Below, piece by piece: positions 23,236 through 31,546 of a DNA stretch of 49,538 nt. This stretch comes from an uncultured Collinsella sp. GTDB taxonomy: Bacteria > Actinomycetota > Coriobacteriia > Coriobacteriales > Coriobacteriaceae. Both the position numbers and the translations under genes were made by a program. The notes beneath the pieces were generated by a model, which searched no databases, was not told the DNA's origin, and worked only from the letters and a program-made list of their open reading frames with translations. The stretch is taken from the NCBI GenBank assembly GCA_900541015.1, contig UQIB01000020.1:1-49538 (forward strand), in the 5' to 3' direction. Numbering within the stretch: the stretch's first letter is position 1; every line of letters starts with the position of its first letter.

Positions 23236-24765
23236 ATGAACGAGTCGTACCGCATGGGCGAGCAATCGATTATTGCCTATCTTCAGCGACTTGCGAATGG
23301 CATCTCGACCGCCGAACTCGATGTTGCCGCGCTGCCTGCTGAGCTACGCGCCGTTGGCGAGCAACTGCAAAAGACGCATGCCATCCTGCAACAAGAGCGC
23401 CGGCTGCTTGAGAGCAACGCCCATATCGACCCGCTCACCAACTTGGGCAACCGCAACGGATTCGACCGTCACGTCGAGCAGCTCTGGCACAAACGCGACC
23501 CCTTCACCTGCGCCTATATTGACATCGACCATCTCAAACATTGCAATGATAGGTTTGGCCACGCCGAAGGCAATCGCTATATTCTGAGCATCTGCCGCAC
23601 GCTCTCCGAAACCATGGAGCACGATGAGATGCTGTTCCGTATCGGTGGAGACGAGTTTGTGCTTATCTCGCCCTCCGCAAACGAGACTGAACTCGAGCAG
23701 CGCTTGGAGCAGGTACGCGCCGGGCTGGTCGAGGCGAGCTCAGGCGGCAAGGCGCCCATGATCGGCAGCTTTAGCTTTGGCTGCTCGCGCGTCGATCCAC
23801 TTGCTGGCGACACGCGTCGCCAGATGACGATGGATGCCGATCGCAAGATGTATCGCTATAAGCTTATGCATCGTGTGCAGCAACCGAAAGACGATGACGC
23901 GCCGCAACGCCCAGTCGTCGATCAGCTTCCCTGCAACGACCGGGTGTTCCAAGCGATCTCCATGAGCTCCGAGACGCGCTATCCGTTTATCCTCAATCTC
24001 GATACGGGAGAATCGCAATGGTCGGTTAACGCCGTGCGCGATTTTGACCTGCCCTCCCAGCACCCTTTTAACTCACTCGACATGTGGCTCGCCCGCGTTC
24101 ATCCCGAGGACCGCGACAACGTACGTGCCGAGCTCGACATGGTGATAAACGGCACGTGGCACTTCCACTACATGCAGTACCGCGTGATGGATGCCACCGG
24201 AGCGTACGCGCTTTGCGACTGCACGGGCTACCGCTTGGACGGCACCGATACCGAACCTAACATGTACGTGGGCATTATCATCAACCGAAGCCTAGCAGAT
24301 ACGACCGACTCGGTAACGGGCCTGGGCGATGTTCACGCGCTGGTCAACGCTATTGGAGAGATGCGCCGTGTGCCGCACGAGGCAGGCTTTATTGCCATTA
24401 AGGTCGACGATATCGCCGAGGTCAATGCCCGCTTTGGATTCGATGCAGGCGACCGCGTGCTCGCCGAAAGCGCCGCCTGCCTCATGGATTGTTCGCGCGG
24501 CAAGGGTCGCCTGTTTCGCTCGACCGGACCCATGTTCGTGGCGCTTTTCGATGAGCTCGACCCCGAGGCAATCGACGAGCTCGCAGACGAAATCGAGCGG
24601 TTCCTGGGTTCCCCCGTGCTCATCGGCTCGCTTGAATATCAGCCACCCATTCGTGTAGCGACGCTTCATCTGGACGCTGTCGATCGACAACCCGTTTCCA
24701 TTTTGAACGAGCTCAAAGCGTTGCTCGGGAAAGCCGTGCAGGTGCCAGGTACCAAACTGGATTAG
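23236..24765 (+). CDS. GGDEF-PAS-GGDEF-like diguanylate cyclase
   Basis: 509 residues from the ATG at 23236, which has AAGGAGG upstream. Domains: an N-terminal helical segment (about 1-60), canonical GGDEF (FRIGGDEFVLI, GGDEF at 137-141), PAS-like (about 225-345, with LARVHPEDRDNVRAELDMVI), and a degenerate GGDEF-like domain (about 350-500). It matches the first two thirds of the upstream gene, including AYIDIDHLKHCNDRFGHAEGNRYIL versus AFIDIDNLKHCNDVFGHDEGNRYIL, so the two come from a duplication, and this one has lost or never had the EAL part. No membrane segments. It should make c-di-GMP. Confidence 0.9.
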   Translation: MNESYRMGEQSIIAYLQRLANGISTAELDVAALPAELRAVGEQLQKTHAILQQERRLLESNAHIDPLTNLGNRNGFDRHVEQLWHKRDPFTCAYIDIDHLKHCNDRFGHAEGNRYILSICRTLSETMEHDEMLFRIGGDEFVLISPSANETELEQRLEQVRAGLVEASSGGKAPMIGSFSFGCSRVDPLAGDTRRQMTMDADRKMYRYKLMHRVQQPKDDDAPQRPVVDQLPCNDRVFQAISMSSETRYPFILNLDTGESQWSVNAVRDFDLPSQHPFNSLDMWLARVHPEDRDNVRAELDMVINGTWHFHYMQYRVMDATGAYALCDCTGYRLDGTDTEPNMYVGIIINRSLADTTDSVTGLGDVHALVNAIGEMRRVPHEAGFIAIKVDDIAEVNARFGFDAGDRVLAESAACLMDCSRGKGRLFRSTGPMFVALFDELDPEAIDELADEIERFLGSPVLIGSLEYQPPIRVATLHLDAVDRQPVSILNELKALLGKAVQVPGTKLD

Positions 24766-24793
24766 CACCGCGCCCGCGCCGCCTCCCCCATCG

Positions 24794-24802
24794 TGCGATA
24801 AT
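24794..24802 (+). promoter_or_regulatory. Extended -10 promoter of the flavin reductase gene
   Basis: TGCGATAAT fits an extended -10 (TGnTATAAT type), about 38 bp upstream of the ATG. No clear -35. Confidence 0.5.
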
Positions 24803-24839
24803 CCTCTGCAGAAGTCACCAAAAGCAGAGGGAGTTTGTG

Positions 24840-25463
24840 ATGAAGGTTCTTTTGGTCAATGGCAGCCCCAAGGCAAACGGTAACACCGCCCGTGCACTCG
24901 CCGAGGTCGCCGAGCAGCTCAATGGCGAAGGCATTGATACCGAGGTGTTTCAGCTGGGCGCCAAGCCCATTCGCGATTGCATCGGTTGCGGCCAGTGCGG
25001 CAAGCTTGGCGATCGCTGCACCTTTGACGATGACGTGGTGAACGAGCTCATCGCTGCCGCCGAGCAGGCAGATGGTTTTGTCTTTGGCTCCCCCGTCTAC
25101 TATGCGCATCCCAGCGGACGCATCCTCTCGGCTCTCGACCGCGCATTCTATGCTGGCAGCAAGGCCTTTGCGCACAAGCCGGGTGCCGCGGTTGCCGTCG
25201 CCCGCCGTGGCGGCACGTCGACCACCTTCGATGTGCTCAACAAGTACTTCACCATCAACCAGATGCCCGTGGTCGCCTCCACGTACTGGAACAACGTGTT
25301 TGGTCGCGTGCCCGGCGACGCCGATGGGGATGCCGAGGGCCTTGCCACCATGCGAAACATCGGCAAAAACATGGCCTGGCTCCTGCGCTGTATCGAGGCA
25401 GGACAGGCCGCTGGTATCAACGCACCCGAAGCCGATCGCGCAACGACCAACTTCATCAGGTAG
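24840..25463 (+). CDS. NADPH-dependent FMN reductase / flavodoxin-like quinone reductase
   Basis: 207 residues. The FMN-phosphate loop is NGSPKANGNTARAL at the N-terminus and FGSPVYYAHPSGRIL is the flavin isoalloxazine contact. Four Cys lie in CIGCGQCGKLGDRC, a pattern common in the iron-sulfur-flavoprotein-like / NAD(P)H oxidoreductase group. It probably moves electrons from NAD(P)H to quinones or small acceptors. The ATG at 24840 overlaps an upstream GTG at 24837; AGGGAG upstream favours the ATG. It probably forms an operon with the ArsC-like gene 17 bases downstream. Confidence 0.88.
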   Translation: MKVLLVNGSPKANGNTARALAEVAEQLNGEGIDTEVFQLGAKPIRDCIGCGQCGKLGDRCTFDDDVVNELIAAAEQADGFVFGSPVYYAHPSGRILSALDRAFYAGSKAFAHKPGAAVAVARRGGTSTTFDVLNKYFTINQMPVVASTYWNNVFGRVPGDADGDAEGLATMRNIGKNMAWLLRCIEAGQAAGINAPEADRATTNFIR

Positions 25464-25479
25464 AACGGCGGAACATACT

Positions 25480-25821
25480 ATGAATGTGCAAATCTTCGGC
25501 ACTAAGAAGTCCTTCGATACCAAGAAGGCCCAGCGTTATTTTAAGGAGCGCCGCATTAAGGTGCAGTTTATTGACCTTAAGGAAAAAGAGATGAGCAAGG
25601 GCGAGCTCACGAGCGTGATGCAGGCGGTCGGCGGCATCGACAAGCTGCTCAACCCCAAAGCCAAGGACGAGGAGACGCTCGCGCTCATCCAGCACCTCAC
25701 CCCCAACCAGCGCTTCGACAAGCTACTCGAGAATCAGCAGGTCTTGGCCGAGCCCATCGTGCGCAACGGCAAGAAGGCCACCGTCGGCTATTGTCCCGAT
25801 GTGTGGGGAGCCTGGGAGTAG
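25480..25821 (+). CDS. ArsC/Spx-family protein lacking the catalytic Cys
   Basis: 113 residues from the ATG at 25480. It matches ArsC/YffB: GTKKSFDTKKAQRYFKERRIKVQFIDL, then KGELTSVMQAVGG and PIVRNGKKATVGYCPDVWGAWE. Family members usually carry Cys in the C(x)2-3 position of the first loop (for example CDTIKKA); here the position is Phe (SFDTKKA), so reductase chemistry by that Cys is not expected. The role may be regulatory or structural. It follows the flavin reductase closely. No strong ribosome site is seen. Confidence 0.8.
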   Translation: MNVQIFGTKKSFDTKKAQRYFKERRIKVQFIDLKEKEMSKGELTSVMQAVGGIDKLLNPKAKDEETLALIQHLTPNQRFDKLLENQQVLAEPIVRNGKKATVGYCPDVWGAWE

Positions 25822-25907
25822 CCTGTGTTATTTGTCGGCGCGTGGGTATAAGAGCAGGCGTTTGGCATAAGATTCAACTGTAAGCCATGTCTAACAAAGG
25901 AGGGCAC

Positions 25908-27038
25908 ATGCCCAACAAACCCGTGAAGATCATCATGCTTACCGGATACCTCGGTGCCGGCAAGACCACACTGCTCAACCACATCCTCGCTAACGACGGC
26001 GGCATCCGCGCCGCCGTAATCGTCAACGATATCGGCGAGATCAACGTCGACGCCAGCCTTATCGCCGACGGCGGCCTTTCCGAGACCGACGACCTCATCC
26101 CGCTCACCAACGGCTGCATCTGCTGCACGCTTTCGGACGACCTGGCCAACCAGCTGCAGGGCATTGCCGATTCGGGCAAGTTCGACTACATCATCATCGA
26201 GGCCTCCGGTATTTGCGAGCCCATCCCCATCGCCTACACCATCTCGAGCTTCTGCGACGAGGCCAAGGTGGGCGGCGAGCCCAAGCTCGCGCTCGACAAC
26301 ATCGTGGCCGTGGTCGACTGCGCCCGCATGTACGACGAGTTCAACGGCGGTCGCGACCTGCTTGCCGAGGATATCGACGAGGACGACATCGAGAGCCTGC
26401 TCATCCAGCAGATCGAGTTTTGCTCCACGCTGATCCTCAACAAGACCGATACCGTGAGCCCTGAGCAGATTGCCGAGCTCAAGGCCATCGTGCGCAGCCT
26501 GCAGAAGGACGCCGTGATTGTCGAGGCCCAAAACGGCGAGGTTCCCATGGAGGAGCTGCTCGATACCGACCGCTTCGACTTTATGCGCGCCTACAACTCC
26601 GCCGCCTGGATCGAGGCCATGGAGCATCCCGAGGAGCACGACGACCCCGAGGTGCTCGAGTACGATATCGAGACCTTTGTGTACTCGCGCCGCAAGCCGT
26701 TTGACCTGCAGAAGTTCACCGATTTTGTTGAGCAGGAGTGGCCCGACGAGGTCATTCGCGTCAAGGGCCCGCTGTGGCAGACCGGCGATCCGGACATGTG
26801 CTACATGTTTGAGCAGGCCGGCCACCAGATGCGCCTGATGGAGAACGGTCTGTTTGTCGATTCTGCGCCCGAGGGCGAAAAGCAAAAGATTATCGACGAA
26901 AACCCCGAGATCATGCAGATTTGGGACGACGAGACGGGCGACCGCATGACGAGCCTGTGCATCATCGGCCGTCACATGGACAAGGACGCGCTCATCGCCG
27001 CCCTCGATGCCTGCCTGACCGACTGGCACCGCGCCTAG
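25908..27038 (+). CDS. COG0523 (CobW-like) GTPase
   Basis: 376 residues from the ATG with AAGGAGGG before it. Walker A is GYLGAGKT (13-20), and the metal-binding CxCC is at C70-I-C72-C73 (NGCICC). Other GTPase motifs: EASGICEP, LNKTDTV. A CobW C-terminal domain follows, about residues 255-370. The family delivers metal, such as Zn, Co or Ni, to partner enzymes. No metal-regulated site was recognised nearby, so the metal is unknown. Its transcript ends at the hairpin at 27081-27112. Confidence 0.92.
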   Translation: MPNKPVKIIMLTGYLGAGKTTLLNHILANDGGIRAAVIVNDIGEINVDASLIADGGLSETDDLIPLTNGCICCTLSDDLANQLQGIADSGKFDYIIIEASGICEPIPIAYTISSFCDEAKVGGEPKLALDNIVAVVDCARMYDEFNGGRDLLAEDIDEDDIESLLIQQIEFCSTLILNKTDTVSPEQIAELKAIVRSLQKDAVIVEAQNGEVPMEELLDTDRFDFMRAYNSAAWIEAMEHPEEHDDPEVLEYDIETFVYSRRKPFDLQKFTDFVEQEWPDEVIRVKGPLWQTGDPDMCYMFEQAGHQMRLMENGLFVDSAPEGEKQKIIDENPEIMQIWDDETGDRMTSLCIIGRHMDKDALIAALDACLTDWHRA

Positions 27039-27080
27039 GTTTATCGAAGCGGGCATTTTTCCGCCCACGTAACCGCCTAA

Positions 27081-27112
27081 CCACCACGAAGGTACCCTTC
27101 GTGGTGGTTTTT
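27081..27112 (+). terminator. Intrinsic terminator of the COG0523 gene
   Basis: 12-bp perfect stem CCACCACGAAGG / CCTTCGTGGTGG with a 3-nt loop and TTTTT. The trmL start is 22 bases beyond. Confidence 0.9.
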
Positions 27113-27133
27113 CGTTCTGAGCCAAGGAGATTC

Positions 27134-27733
27134 ATGTTCAATATCGTGCTGTATGCACCCGAGATTCCGGCCAATACGGGCAATATCGGCCGTACCTGCG
27201 TGGTCACCGGCGCCCATCTGCATCTGGTGGAGCCACTGGGCTTTTCGCTCGATGACAAGACGGTACGTCGCGCCGGTCTGGGCTACTGGCAAAACTTGGA
27301 CGTGACGACCTATGCCGGCTGGGAGGATTTCCTTGCGCGCAACAGCCTCTCCCCCGCCGATGGTCGCCTGCATCTGCTGACCAAAAAGGCGCGCCGAACC
27401 TATGCGCAGAGTACCTACCGCGATGGCGACTACCTGGTCTTTGGCAGCGAGAGCTCGGGTATTCCCGAGGAGCTGCTCGCTGCGGCGCCCGAGCGCTGCG
27501 AGCGCATCCCCATGCTGCGCGATTGCGACTCACTCGACAACGCCGAGGCCTGGGAAGCCCACGAGGAATCGCTCGGGCATACCGAGGACGACCACGAAGC
27601 CATCCTTCGGCAGGATATCTGCGGCAACTTCGTCAATCCGGACGACTACCGCATCAGCGCCCTCAACCTCTCCAACAGCGCCGCCATCGTCCTCTACGAG
27701 GCTCTGCGCCAGACAAACTTCCCCGGAATGTGA
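27134..27733 (+). CDS. trmL: tRNA (cytidine(34)-2'-O)-methyltransferase TrmL
   Basis: 199 residues, AAGGAG before the ATG. It is a SPOUT methyltransferase with a knotted SAM site. Motifs: FNIVLYAPEIPANTGNIGRTC, VFGSESSGIPEELL and ALNLSNSAAIVLYEALRQ, all typical of TrmL. It methylates the 2'-O of the wobble base of tRNA-Leu. The extra segment DNAEAWEAHEESLGHTEDDH is not usual. Its stop codon overlaps the palindromic repeat at 27728-27758. Confidence 0.93.
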   Translation: MFNIVLYAPEIPANTGNIGRTCVVTGAHLHLVEPLGFSLDDKTVRRAGLGYWQNLDVTTYAGWEDFLARNSLSPADGRLHLLTKKARRTYAQSTYRDGDYLVFGSESSGIPEELLAAAPERCERIPMLRDCDSLDNAEAWEAHEESLGHTEDDHEAILRQDICGNFVNPDDYRISALNLSNSAAIVLYEALRQTNFPGM

Positions 27734-27758
27734 CAAAGGGACTGTTCCTTTGCCACAT
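27728..27758. repeat. GTGACAAAGGGAC palindrome, copy 1
   Basis: ATGTGACAAAGGGAC-TGT-TCCTTTGCCACAT, an imperfect palindrome that overlaps the trmL stop. One of four copies at 27728, 28953, 31503 and 32735. Confidence 0.85.
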
Positions 27759-27784
27759 TGATGCACCAAATAACGAGCCATCGC

Positions 27785-27824
27785 TTTTAACCAGAATTAA
27801 CTAGAATAAAATGGAGTTAAACGG
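27785..27824 (+). promoter_or_regulatory. 10-bp periodic array upstream of ATPase 1
   Basis: Four consecutive 10-mers, TTTTAACCAG, AATTAACTAG, AATAAAATGG and AGTTAAACGG, share the TTAAC/G pattern at exact 10-bp spacing, so the same DNA face is presented four times. It lies 20 bp before the ATPase start and suits a cooperative regulator. Confidence 0.4.
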
Positions 27825-27844
27825 CGATATGAAAGGAGAGCCTT

Positions 27845-28945
27845 GTGGAATATCTCGAGAACCCGTTTACCCCCAGTTTTGGTGAGGTTCCTGCCCATCT
27901 CGCCGGCAGACAACAGATTATTCGGGATTTGGACCGTGCCTTCTTGAGCCAGCGTAGACGCCCGGAATTGACCTCGATCTTCTCAGGCGCGCGTGGAACC
28001 GGTAAAACCGCTCTCATGTCGTCGCTCGCAACAAGGGCGGAATCCCACGGCTGGATAGCGGTAAAGACGACCGCGCTCTCGGGAATGCTTGAGGAAATCG
28101 AGCTCGGGGCGAAACGTGCTGCAGGCCATCTCATCAACCCGTCTAACAACTTCGAAGTCACCGGTCTCGGAATCGCGCCGCTCGGCAGCATCGGGGTCAA
28201 TCGCGTTCACGATGCCTCAACCTGGCGTTATCGCATGAGCGACATCATCGACCAGCTCAACGAGGCGGGCACCGGTCTACTCGTCACGGTTGATGAGGTC
28301 GACCCGACGCTCGACGAGATGATCCAGCTCGCAGCCACGTATCAGCACTTTGTGACCGATGGGAAACGCGTCGCTCTACTCATGGCGGGACTTCCCAACA
28401 ACGTCTCGACGTTGCTGAACCACAAGACGGTCTCGTTCCTTCGTCGCGCCCAGCAATATCATCTGGGGCGTATCGCCGACTACGATGTACGCGAGGCCTT
28501 GATCCGAACGATCCAGGAAAACGACCGTCTGGCGGATGCCGAGGGAATCGATAAGGCCGTTCGCTCGATTTCGGGCTTTCCTTTCCTTTTGCAGCTTGTG
28601 GGTTACCGCGCCTGGGATCTCACGAGCAACTCGAGGGAAATATCATCTCGCGACTTTGACCAGGGAATCAAAATCGCACGCGATGAAATGGACGACCGGA
28701 TCCTCGCAGCGACCTATCGGGAACTCACTGCGGAGGACAAGCGATTTCTCATCGCCATGCTCGATGACGAAGAAGAGTCCACCACCGCTGACCTTGTCGA
28801 GCGCCTTAAGCGTTCGCCGCAACAGGTCTCCCGCTACCGACGCCGCATGATAGACGCCGGCATCATTGGAGAACGCGGGCGCGGAATCGTCGCTTTTGAA
28901 TTACCGTTCTTCCGCGACTATCTCGCCGCTCAATGCGTGAAATAG
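27845..28945 (+). CDS. AAA/STAND-like ATPase with C-terminal winged helix (ATPase 1)
   Basis: 366 residues from GTG 27845, with AAAGGAGAG before it. It begins NPFTPSFGEVPAHLAGR. Walker A is GARGTGKT (48-55) and Walker B ends LLVTVDEVD (145-152). Residues about 297-362 look like a winged helix (LVERLKRSPQQVSRYRRRMIDAGIIGERGR). The fold resembles ORC/Cdc6-like or STAND ATPases. It has the same architecture as the ATPase at 31546-32664, including NPF-start and FLRRAQQ, so they are paralogues. Function is unknown. The surrounding palindromes are described in the findings. Confidence 0.8.
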   Translation: MEYLENPFTPSFGEVPAHLAGRQQIIRDLDRAFLSQRRRPELTSIFSGARGTGKTALMSSLATRAESHGWIAVKTTALSGMLEEIELGAKRAAGHLINPSNNFEVTGLGIAPLGSIGVNRVHDASTWRYRMSDIIDQLNEAGTGLLVTVDEVDPTLDEMIQLAATYQHFVTDGKRVALLMAGLPNNVSTLLNHKTVSFLRRAQQYHLGRIADYDVREALIRTIQENDRLADAEGIDKAVRSISGFPFLLQLVGYRAWDLTSNSREISSRDFDQGIKIARDEMDDRILAATYRELTAEDKRFLIAMLDDEEESTTADLVERLKRSPQQVSRYRRRMIDAGIIGERGRGIVAFELPFFRDYLAAQCVK

Positions 28946-28952
28946 GCATCGG

Positions 28953-28983
28953 ATGTGACAAAGGGACAGTCCCTTTGTCACAT
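28953..28983. repeat. GTGACAAAGGGAC palindrome, copy 2
   Basis: Perfect palindrome, 14-bp arms ATGTGACAAAGGGA / TCCCTTTGTCACAT around CAG, between ATPase 1 and the UvrA gene. Confidence 0.9.
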
Positions 28984-28987
28984 TCGG

Positions 28988-31480
28988 TTAGAGGTAGCGG
29001 CCGGTGATGCTTGCGGAGCAGGCAGCGATGTCGCCCGGCGTGCCGACACAGACGATTTGTCCGCCTGCGTCGCCGCCGCCCGGGCCCATGTCGATCACGT
29101 AATCGGCATTACGGATAAGGTCGAGGTCGTGTTCGATCACGATAACCGTGGCGCCCTTGGCAACGAGGCCGTCAAACACACTCAGCAGCACCTGAACATC
29201 GAGCGGATGCAGGCCGATCGTGGGCTCGTCGAATACGAATACGGCATCGTCCTGCACGCGGCCCATCTCGCTCGCAAGCTTAAGTCGCTGCGCCTCGCCG
29301 CCCGAGAGCGCCGGCGTGGGCTCGCCCAGTGTCAAGTAGCCCAAACCCAGGTCGTGCAAGGTCTGCAAGCGCGCCTGGACTTTCTTGAGTCCCAACGTGG
29401 CGTCAATGGCCTCGTCCACACTCATATCCATGAGCTGCGGCAATGTAAGTAGGCTGCCGTCCTTGCCCTCGCGATGGATATACGAGGCTGCGTCGGCATA
29501 ACGCGAGCCGCGGCATGCAGGGCAGACGATCTCGACATCGGGCAAAAACTGCACGTCAAGCGATATCGAACCCGTGCCATCGCACGTAGGACAGCGCAAG
29601 GTGCCAGTGTTGTAGCTAAAGGCGCCCGCCTTATACCCTGCCTCCTTGGCCTCGGGCGTACGGGCAAAGGCGCGGCGCAGCTCGTCATGGATGTCGGCAT
29701 AGGTCGCCACCGTCGAGCGCACGTTGGCACCGATGGGCGTGGCGTCAATCAGGTTGGCGCGCGCGATACCCTCGGCATCGATCCAACGCACGTGCCTGGG
29801 CAGGCGCTCGCCGGCTGCCTGCGCCTTGAGTGCCGGGATGAGCGTCTCGAGCACCAGCGTCGTTTTGCCCGAGCCCGAAACACCCGTCACCGCGACAAGG
29901 CGACCGCGCGGGATATCGACTTCGAGCGGTTTGACGGTATGGATGGCACCGGTCACCATACGGATATGGCCTTGGTCGAACAGTTCGTCGTCAGTCACCT
30001 GCGGGCGCAAACGCTTGGGGTCCGAGCGCAAAAACGGCGCGATGCGGCTACCCTGCGATTGCTCGACCTCACATACCGTACCGGCGGCGATTACATGGCC
30101 GCCGCCTGCTCCCGCAACGGGGCCCATCTCGACCAGATAGTCGGCTTCTGCCAGCACGCGTGTGTCGTGGTCGACAACAACCACGGTATTGCCGTCGACC
30201 ACCAGATCGCGCATCACGCCCACCAAGCCGTCGACATTGGCAGGATGCAAGCCGATCGAAGGCTCGTCCAGCACATACAGCACGCCCGTCGATCGGTTGC
30301 GCACCACGCGGGCAAGCTGTACGCGCTGGCGCTCACCCGTGGAAAGCGTGGCGCCGGCGCGGTCGAGCGAAAGGTAGTCGAGACCCAGATCGACCAGGCG
30401 GCGGGCCGTGCTCAAAAACGAATCGCAGATATCCGTCGCCATGGGCTGCATCTCGGTCGGCAAGGATGCGGGCACTCCGCGCACCCACTCAATCGCCTCG
30501 CCCAGCGTCATGGCCGCCGCCTGCGCCAGATTGATACCGCGCACCTGGGGCTGGCGCGCAGCCTCGGAAAGACGCGTGCCTCCGCAATCGCGGCACGGTC
30601 CCTCGCGCAAAAAGCGCGCAACGCGCTTGAGCCCCTTATCGTCCTTAACCTTGGCGAGCGCATTCTCGACGGTATAGACGGCGTTGTAATAGGTAAAGTC
30701 GAGCGGCGTGGCGCCCTCGCCATTTTTGGGAACGTAGAGAATGTGCTTCTTAACCGCCGGACCATGGAACACGATGTCGCGCTCTTGAGGCGTGAGCTGG
30801 CTAAACGGCACGTCGGTGCGCACGCCCATCTCGCCGGCCACCTGCTTCATCAGATCCCACATCAGCGTGCCCCAGGGAAGCACCGCACCCTCGTTGATGG
30901 TCTTTGACTCGTCGGGCACCAGGCTCGCCTCGTCCACCTCGCGCATGACGCCGGTGCCTCCGCAGGTAGGACACGCGCCGCCACTGTTAAAGGCAAGGTC
31001 CTCGGCCCCCGGCGCATAGAACTCGCGGCCGCATGCGGGGCACGCGAGCGACAGGCCCGCGGCCACGTTAAGGCTCGGCTCCACACGCGCCCCGCAATGC
31101 GGGCACACGTGATGGGCGCAGCGGCTAAAGAGCAGACGCAGACTGTTGTTGAGCTCGGTCATGGTGCCAAAAGTCGAGCGCACGCCCGGTACACTGGGGC
31201 GCTGATGCAATGCGAGTGCCGCCGGCACGTGCAGCACCTCGTCCACCTGAGCGTGCTCTGCCTGCGTCAGCCGACGGCGGGTATAGGTGCTGAGCGCCTC
31301 CAGGTAACGACGCGAGCCCTCGGCATAGAGCACCCCCAACGCCAGCGAGCTCTTGCCCGAGCCCGACACGCCGGCAATGCCCACGAGCCTTCCCAGCGGA
31401 ATATCGATATCGATGTCCTTGAGGTTATGGACGCGCGCACCGCGCACCTCGATAGCACTTGGTTGTTGCGACACCGTCAT
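28988..31480 (-). CDS. Class II UvrA (UvrA2)-like ABC ATPase
   Basis: 830 residues, shorter than housekeeping UvrA (about 940), as in class II UvrAs. Two ABC cassettes are complete: Walker A GVSGSGKS (37-44) and GVSGSGKTT, signatures LSTGERQRVQLARV and LSGGEAQRLKLASE, Walker B with LDEPSIGLHP and FDEPTIGLHP. Zinc-finger pairs CPHC/CPAC, CPTC, CRDC, CPTC and CPAC are present. Class II UvrAs bind DNA or small molecules and are linked to antibiotic and antimetabolite resistance. It lies between two paralogous ATPases, with palindromes on both sides. Confidence 0.9.
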   Translation of the reverse strand: MTVSQQPSAIEVRGARVHNLKDIDIDIPLGRLVGIAGVSGSGKSSLALGVLYAEGSRRYLEALSTYTRRRLTQAEHAQVDEVLHVPAALALHQRPSVPGVRSTFGTMTELNNSLRLLFSRCAHHVCPHCGARVEPSLNVAAGLSLACPACGREFYAPGAEDLAFNSGGACPTCGGTGVMREVDEASLVPDESKTINEGAVLPWGTLMWDLMKQVAGEMGVRTDVPFSQLTPQERDIVFHGPAVKKHILYVPKNGEGATPLDFTYYNAVYTVENALAKVKDDKGLKRVARFLREGPCRDCGGTRLSEAARQPQVRGINLAQAAAMTLGEAIEWVRGVPASLPTEMQPMATDICDSFLSTARRLVDLGLDYLSLDRAGATLSTGERQRVQLARVVRNRSTGVLYVLDEPSIGLHPANVDGLVGVMRDLVVDGNTVVVVDHDTRVLAEADYLVEMGPVAGAGGGHVIAAGTVCEVEQSQGSRIAPFLRSDPKRLRPQVTDDELFDQGHIRMVTGAIHTVKPLEVDIPRGRLVAVTGVSGSGKTTLVLETLIPALKAQAAGERLPRHVRWIDAEGIARANLIDATPIGANVRSTVATYADIHDELRRAFARTPEAKEAGYKAGAFSYNTGTLRCPTCDGTGSISLDVQFLPDVEIVCPACRGSRYADAASYIHREGKDGSLLTLPQLMDMSVDEAIDATLGLKKVQARLQTLHDLGLGYLTLGEPTPALSGGEAQRLKLASEMGRVQDDAVFVFDEPTIGLHPLDVQVLLSVFDGLVAKGATVIVIEHDLDLIRNADYVIDMGPGGGDAGGQIVCVGTPGDIAACSASITGRYL

Positions 31481-31502
31481 CGCTCCCCTTCCTGTTAATC
31501 GA

Positions 31503-31546
31503 ATGTGACAAAGGAATGTGACAAAGGGACAGTCCCTTTGTCACAT
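31503..31546. repeat. GTGACAAAGGGAC palindrome, copy 3
   Basis: ATGTGACAAAGGA appears twice, then GACAGTCCCTTTGTCACAT completes the palindrome. The last base overlaps the end of the ATPase 2 gene. Confidence 0.85.
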
